A program made the position numbers and the translations under genes. From assembly GCA_022565135.1 (NCBI GenBank), contig JADFKA010000100.1, forward strand, positions 1 through 6,802: a stretch of 6,802 bases of DNA. The letters are read 5' to 3'. Below, one piece after another: positions 5,183-6,802 of this stretch; positions within the stretch are counted from its first letter, which is position 1, and each line of letters begins with the position of its first letter. The notes under the pieces were generated by a model. The model worked only from the letters and a program-made list of their open reading frames with translations. It ran no database searches and was not told the DNA's origin. Origin of the DNA: Pseudomonadota bacterium. GTDB taxonomy: Bacteria > Pseudomonadota > Gammaproteobacteria > Steroidobacterales > Woeseiaceae.

Positions 5183-6358
5183 TTATCGTAGGGCCTTGAT
5201 GCCGTCATCGAGGCCGGCGATTGTCAACGGATACATTCGATCACCCATGATGTCACGCGCAATTTTCACCGACGGTGTGTAATCCCAGCGCTGCCTGGGC
5301 TCGGGATTAAGCCATATTGCCTTCGCATAGGTTTTCAACAGACGCTTTATCCATACGGCGCCTGGTTCGTCGTTCCAGTGTTCGATGCTGCCACCCGCGT
5401 AAACAATCTCGTACGGACTCATCGTCGCATCGCCGACAAATATCAACTTGTAGTCGCTACCGTACCTATGAGTAATATCAAGCGTCGGTATACGTTCGGC
5501 ATGTCGGCGTCGATTGTCTTTCCATACGCTTTCATAGACGAAGTTGTGAAAATAGAAGTATTCAAGATGTTTGAACTCGCTACGCGCAGCGGAAAAGAGC
5601 TCCTCGCAAACGCGCACGTGATCGTCCATTGAGCCACCAATATCCAAAAATAACAGTACTTTGATGGCATTGTGCCGCTCAGGGACCATGCGGATGTCCA
5701 ACAGCCCCGCATTACGCGCCGTCTTGTCTATCGTATCGGCAAGATCAAGCTGGTCGGCAGCACCCTCACGGGCAAACTTACGCAACCGCCGCAAGGCGAC
5801 CTTGATATTGCGTGTACCGAGTTCGATCGAGTTATCAAGATTGCGAAATTCGCGCCGCTCCCAGATTTTGACGGCACGGCGATTTCGCGATTCTGGCTGG
5901 CCAATACGCACTCCCTCAGGATTGTAGCCGTACGCGCCAAACGGCGACGTGCCGGCCGTGCCAATCCATCGGCTGCCACCCTCGTGACGTTCATCTTGCT
6001 CATCGAGGCGCTCCTGGAGCGCTTCCATCAGCGCCTCGAAACCGCCCAGCGCCTCAATCTGCGCGCGCTCCTCCTCACTTAACATTAGCTCTGCCTGCAG
6101 CCTGAGCCATTCTTCAGGAACATCCTGCATCAAGTCGCCCAGCGAGTCTTCCAATCCTTTGAAATACACCGCGAAGATGCGGTCGAATCGATCAAAGTGT
6201 GCCTCATCCTTCACAAGGCAGACACGTGACAGGTAGTAGAATTCTTCGACACTTTCTTCGGCGAGCCCGCTTTTCATTGCCTCGAGCAACATCAACAACT
6301 CGGTAATCGACGTTTTGATACCGCCATCACGAAGCAAAAAGAAAAACGGTATCAACAT
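5183..6358 (-). CDS. CoxE-like VWA domain protein
   Basis: The 391-residue protein resembles the CoxE-like VWA family (COG3825 type). The N-terminal helical region (1-120) starts MLIPFFFLLRDGGI and includes TSITELLMLLEAM and CLVKDEAHFDRFD. An acidic, charged stretch (about 95-125) and a glycine-rich linker (127-154) follow. The C-terminal VWA domain (about 232-391) contains LFLDIGGSMDDH, EFKHLEYFYFHN and VWKDNRRR. The MIDAS motif reads D239-x-G-x-S243 instead of D-x-S-x-S, a variant I recall as usual in this family; Asp310 in VGDATMS may be a further metal ligand. Such proteins work with a MoxR-type AAA+ ATPase in protein remodelling or metal-cofactor insertion; CoxE serves CO dehydrogenase maturation. 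The MoxR gene ends 23 bases upstream on the same strand, supporting this pairing. ATG 6358 matches the family N-terminus, but its SD site is poor. No signal peptide is certain. Confidence 0.88.
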   Translation of the reverse strand: MLIPFFFLLRDGGIKTSITELLMLLEAMKSGLAEESVEEFYYLSRVCLVKDEAHFDRFDRIFAVYFKGLEDSLGDLMQDVPEEWLRLQAELMLSEEERAQIEALGGFEALMEALQERLDEQDERHEGGSRWIGTAGTSPFGAYGYNPEGVRIGQPESRNRRAVKIWERREFRNLDNSIELGTRNIKVALRRLRKFAREGAADQLDLADTIDKTARNAGLLDIRMVPERHNAIKVLLFLDIGGSMDDHVRVCEELFSAARSEFKHLEYFYFHNFVYESVWKDNRRRHAERIPTLDITHRYGSDYKLIFVGDATMSPYEIVYAGGSIEHWNDEPGAVWIKRLLKTYAKAIWLNPEPRQRWDYTPSVKIARDIMGDRMYPLTIAGLDDGIKALR

Positions 6359-6367
6359 GGTCGGCTA

Positions 6368-6382
6368 CTAGCCATCAAGCAT
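6368..6382 (-). other. Four-codon mini-ORF overlapping the moxR stop
   Basis: On the minus strand the moxR TGA overlaps an ATG (TGATG, 6384-6380), which opens ATG CTT GAT GGC TAG followed at once by another TAG (6367-6365). This mini-ORF is in the same frame as the VWA gene, whose ATG lies nine bases after the first TAG. It could couple translation of the two genes, or be the remains of a longer VWA reading frame. Confidence 0.25.
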
Positions 6383-6802
6383 CAGCTCGACGTCCTGCTG
6401 TTGCGTCGATCCAGAAAAACCAGTTGCTCGAACAGGTGCACATCCTGCTCATTTTTCAAAAGCGCACCGTAAAGCGGCGGAATCGCCTTGCGCGACGCTT
6501 CGGCCCTGAGGAATTCAGGCGAAATGTCCTCGGCCAGCAGCAGCTTTATCCAGTCAAGCAGTTCCGACGTTGACGGTTTTTTCTTCAGCCCGGGCAATTC
6601 TCGTATTTTGTAAAACGCATTGAGCGCCTCGGCCAGCAATGTTTTCTTCAGCCCGGGAAAATGCACATCGACGATTTTCTGCATCGTGTTCCTGTCCGGA
6701 AATTTGATGTAATGGAAAAAGCAACGCCGCAAGAATGCGTCAGGCAACTCTTTCTCGTTATTGCTTGTAATGATAATGATCGGTCGATGTACTGCCTTGA
6801 TC
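6382..6802 (-). CDS. MoxR-family AAA+ ATPase, C-terminal part (partial)
   Basis: The frame is open from the window edge to a TGA at 6384-6382 and gives about 139 residues; the N-terminus with Walker A and B lies outside. The visible part opens inside the AAA+ core with the sensor-1 strand IIIITSNNEKELPDAF. FLRRCFFHYIKFP follows, where the arginine of the RRC segment is in the place of the arginine finger. The lid domain then carries FPGLKK, ELPGLKKKPSTSELLDWIKLLL and a C-terminal helix ending LDRRNSRTSS. TSNNEKELP and PSTSELLDW are typical of MoxR ATPases paired with CoxE-like VWA proteins. These hexameric ATPases act as chaperones or cofactor-insertion motors in the cytoplasm. The TTG at 6747 is internal and not the start. 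The VWA gene follows 23 bases downstream, so the two form one unit. The exact MoxR subfamily cannot be fixed from this part. Confidence 0.88.
   Translation of the reverse strand, partial: IKAVHRPIIIITSNNEKELPDAFLRRCFFHYIKFPDRNTMQKIVDVHFPGLKKTLLAEALNAFYKIRELPGLKKKPSTSELLDWIKLLLAEDISPEFLRAEASRKAIPPLYGALLKNEQDVHLFEQLVFLDRRNSRTSS

Noticed and set aside
6579..6657. Two copies of TTTTCTTCAGCCCGGG 63 bases apart.
   Set aside because: Both encode PGLKK in the same frame of the MoxR gene; similar segments are normal at both places in this family, so this reflects protein sequence rather than a DNA repeat.
6382..6747. A separate 121-residue gene starting at TTG 6747.
   Set aside because: The frame is open upstream to the window end and encodes the AAA+ sensor-1 strand; the TTG is an internal Leu codon.
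5183..6802. MoxR-VWA pair as a ternary conflict/defence system.
   Set aside because: Those systems need a third component (effector or protease/phosphatase gene) next to the pair. None is visible downstream; the upstream side is outside the window. The sequence fits the common CoxE-like pair.

Overview
The window looks like ordinary chromosomal DNA of a gammaproteobacterium. The hpf–ptsN–rapZ order is the one that follows rpoN in E. coli and relatives. The HPF and RapZ sequences follow the E. coli proteins closely, and base composition looks even throughout. mgtE directly after rapZ, in place of an NPr gene, and a REP-like palindrome of the GTAGGAGCGG type suggest a lineage outside the enterics, perhaps nearer Pseudomonas, Xanthomonas or Chromatiales. 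The sequence alone does not settle the genus.

Layout. (1) 1-3136, plus strand: a probable operon holding the end of hpf (ribosome hibernation factor), ptsN (EIIA-Ntr), rapZ (P-loop nucleotide- and RNA-binding regulator) and mgtE (Mg2+ channel). Each junction carries a perfect inverted repeat without a convincing U-tract. (2) 3133-3263: a short convergent gap with two inverted REP-like elements, each starting at the stop codon of the gene it follows. (3) 3263-4492, minus strand: a patatin-like phospholipase. (4) 4493-4610: a divergent promoter region. (5) 4611-5147, plus strand: a PrxQ/BCP-type peroxiredoxin with an export signal. (6) 5183-6802, minus strand: a two-gene unit, a MoxR-type AAA+ ATPase (5' end outside the window) followed by a CoxE-like VWA protein.

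How the genes fit together. The first block combines stationary-phase ribosome control, the nitrogen-PTS output protein, cell-envelope precursor control (RapZ) and Mg2+ uptake, a grouping built around rpoN. The MoxR/VWA pair is a typical AAA+ chaperone with its VWA partner; its client cannot be read from this window. The patatin and the peroxiredoxin are single genes sharing a divergent intergenic region and need not be related in function.

I found no CRISPR array, tRNA, rRNA, insertion sequence or recognisable defence system. The points most worth a second look are the REPIN-like inverted pair between mgtE and the patatin gene, the hairpin at every junction of the ptsN operon, the RapZ C-terminus without the basic tail, the absence of npr after rapZ, and the moxR/VWA junction with an overlapping mini-ORF closed by tandem TAG codons.
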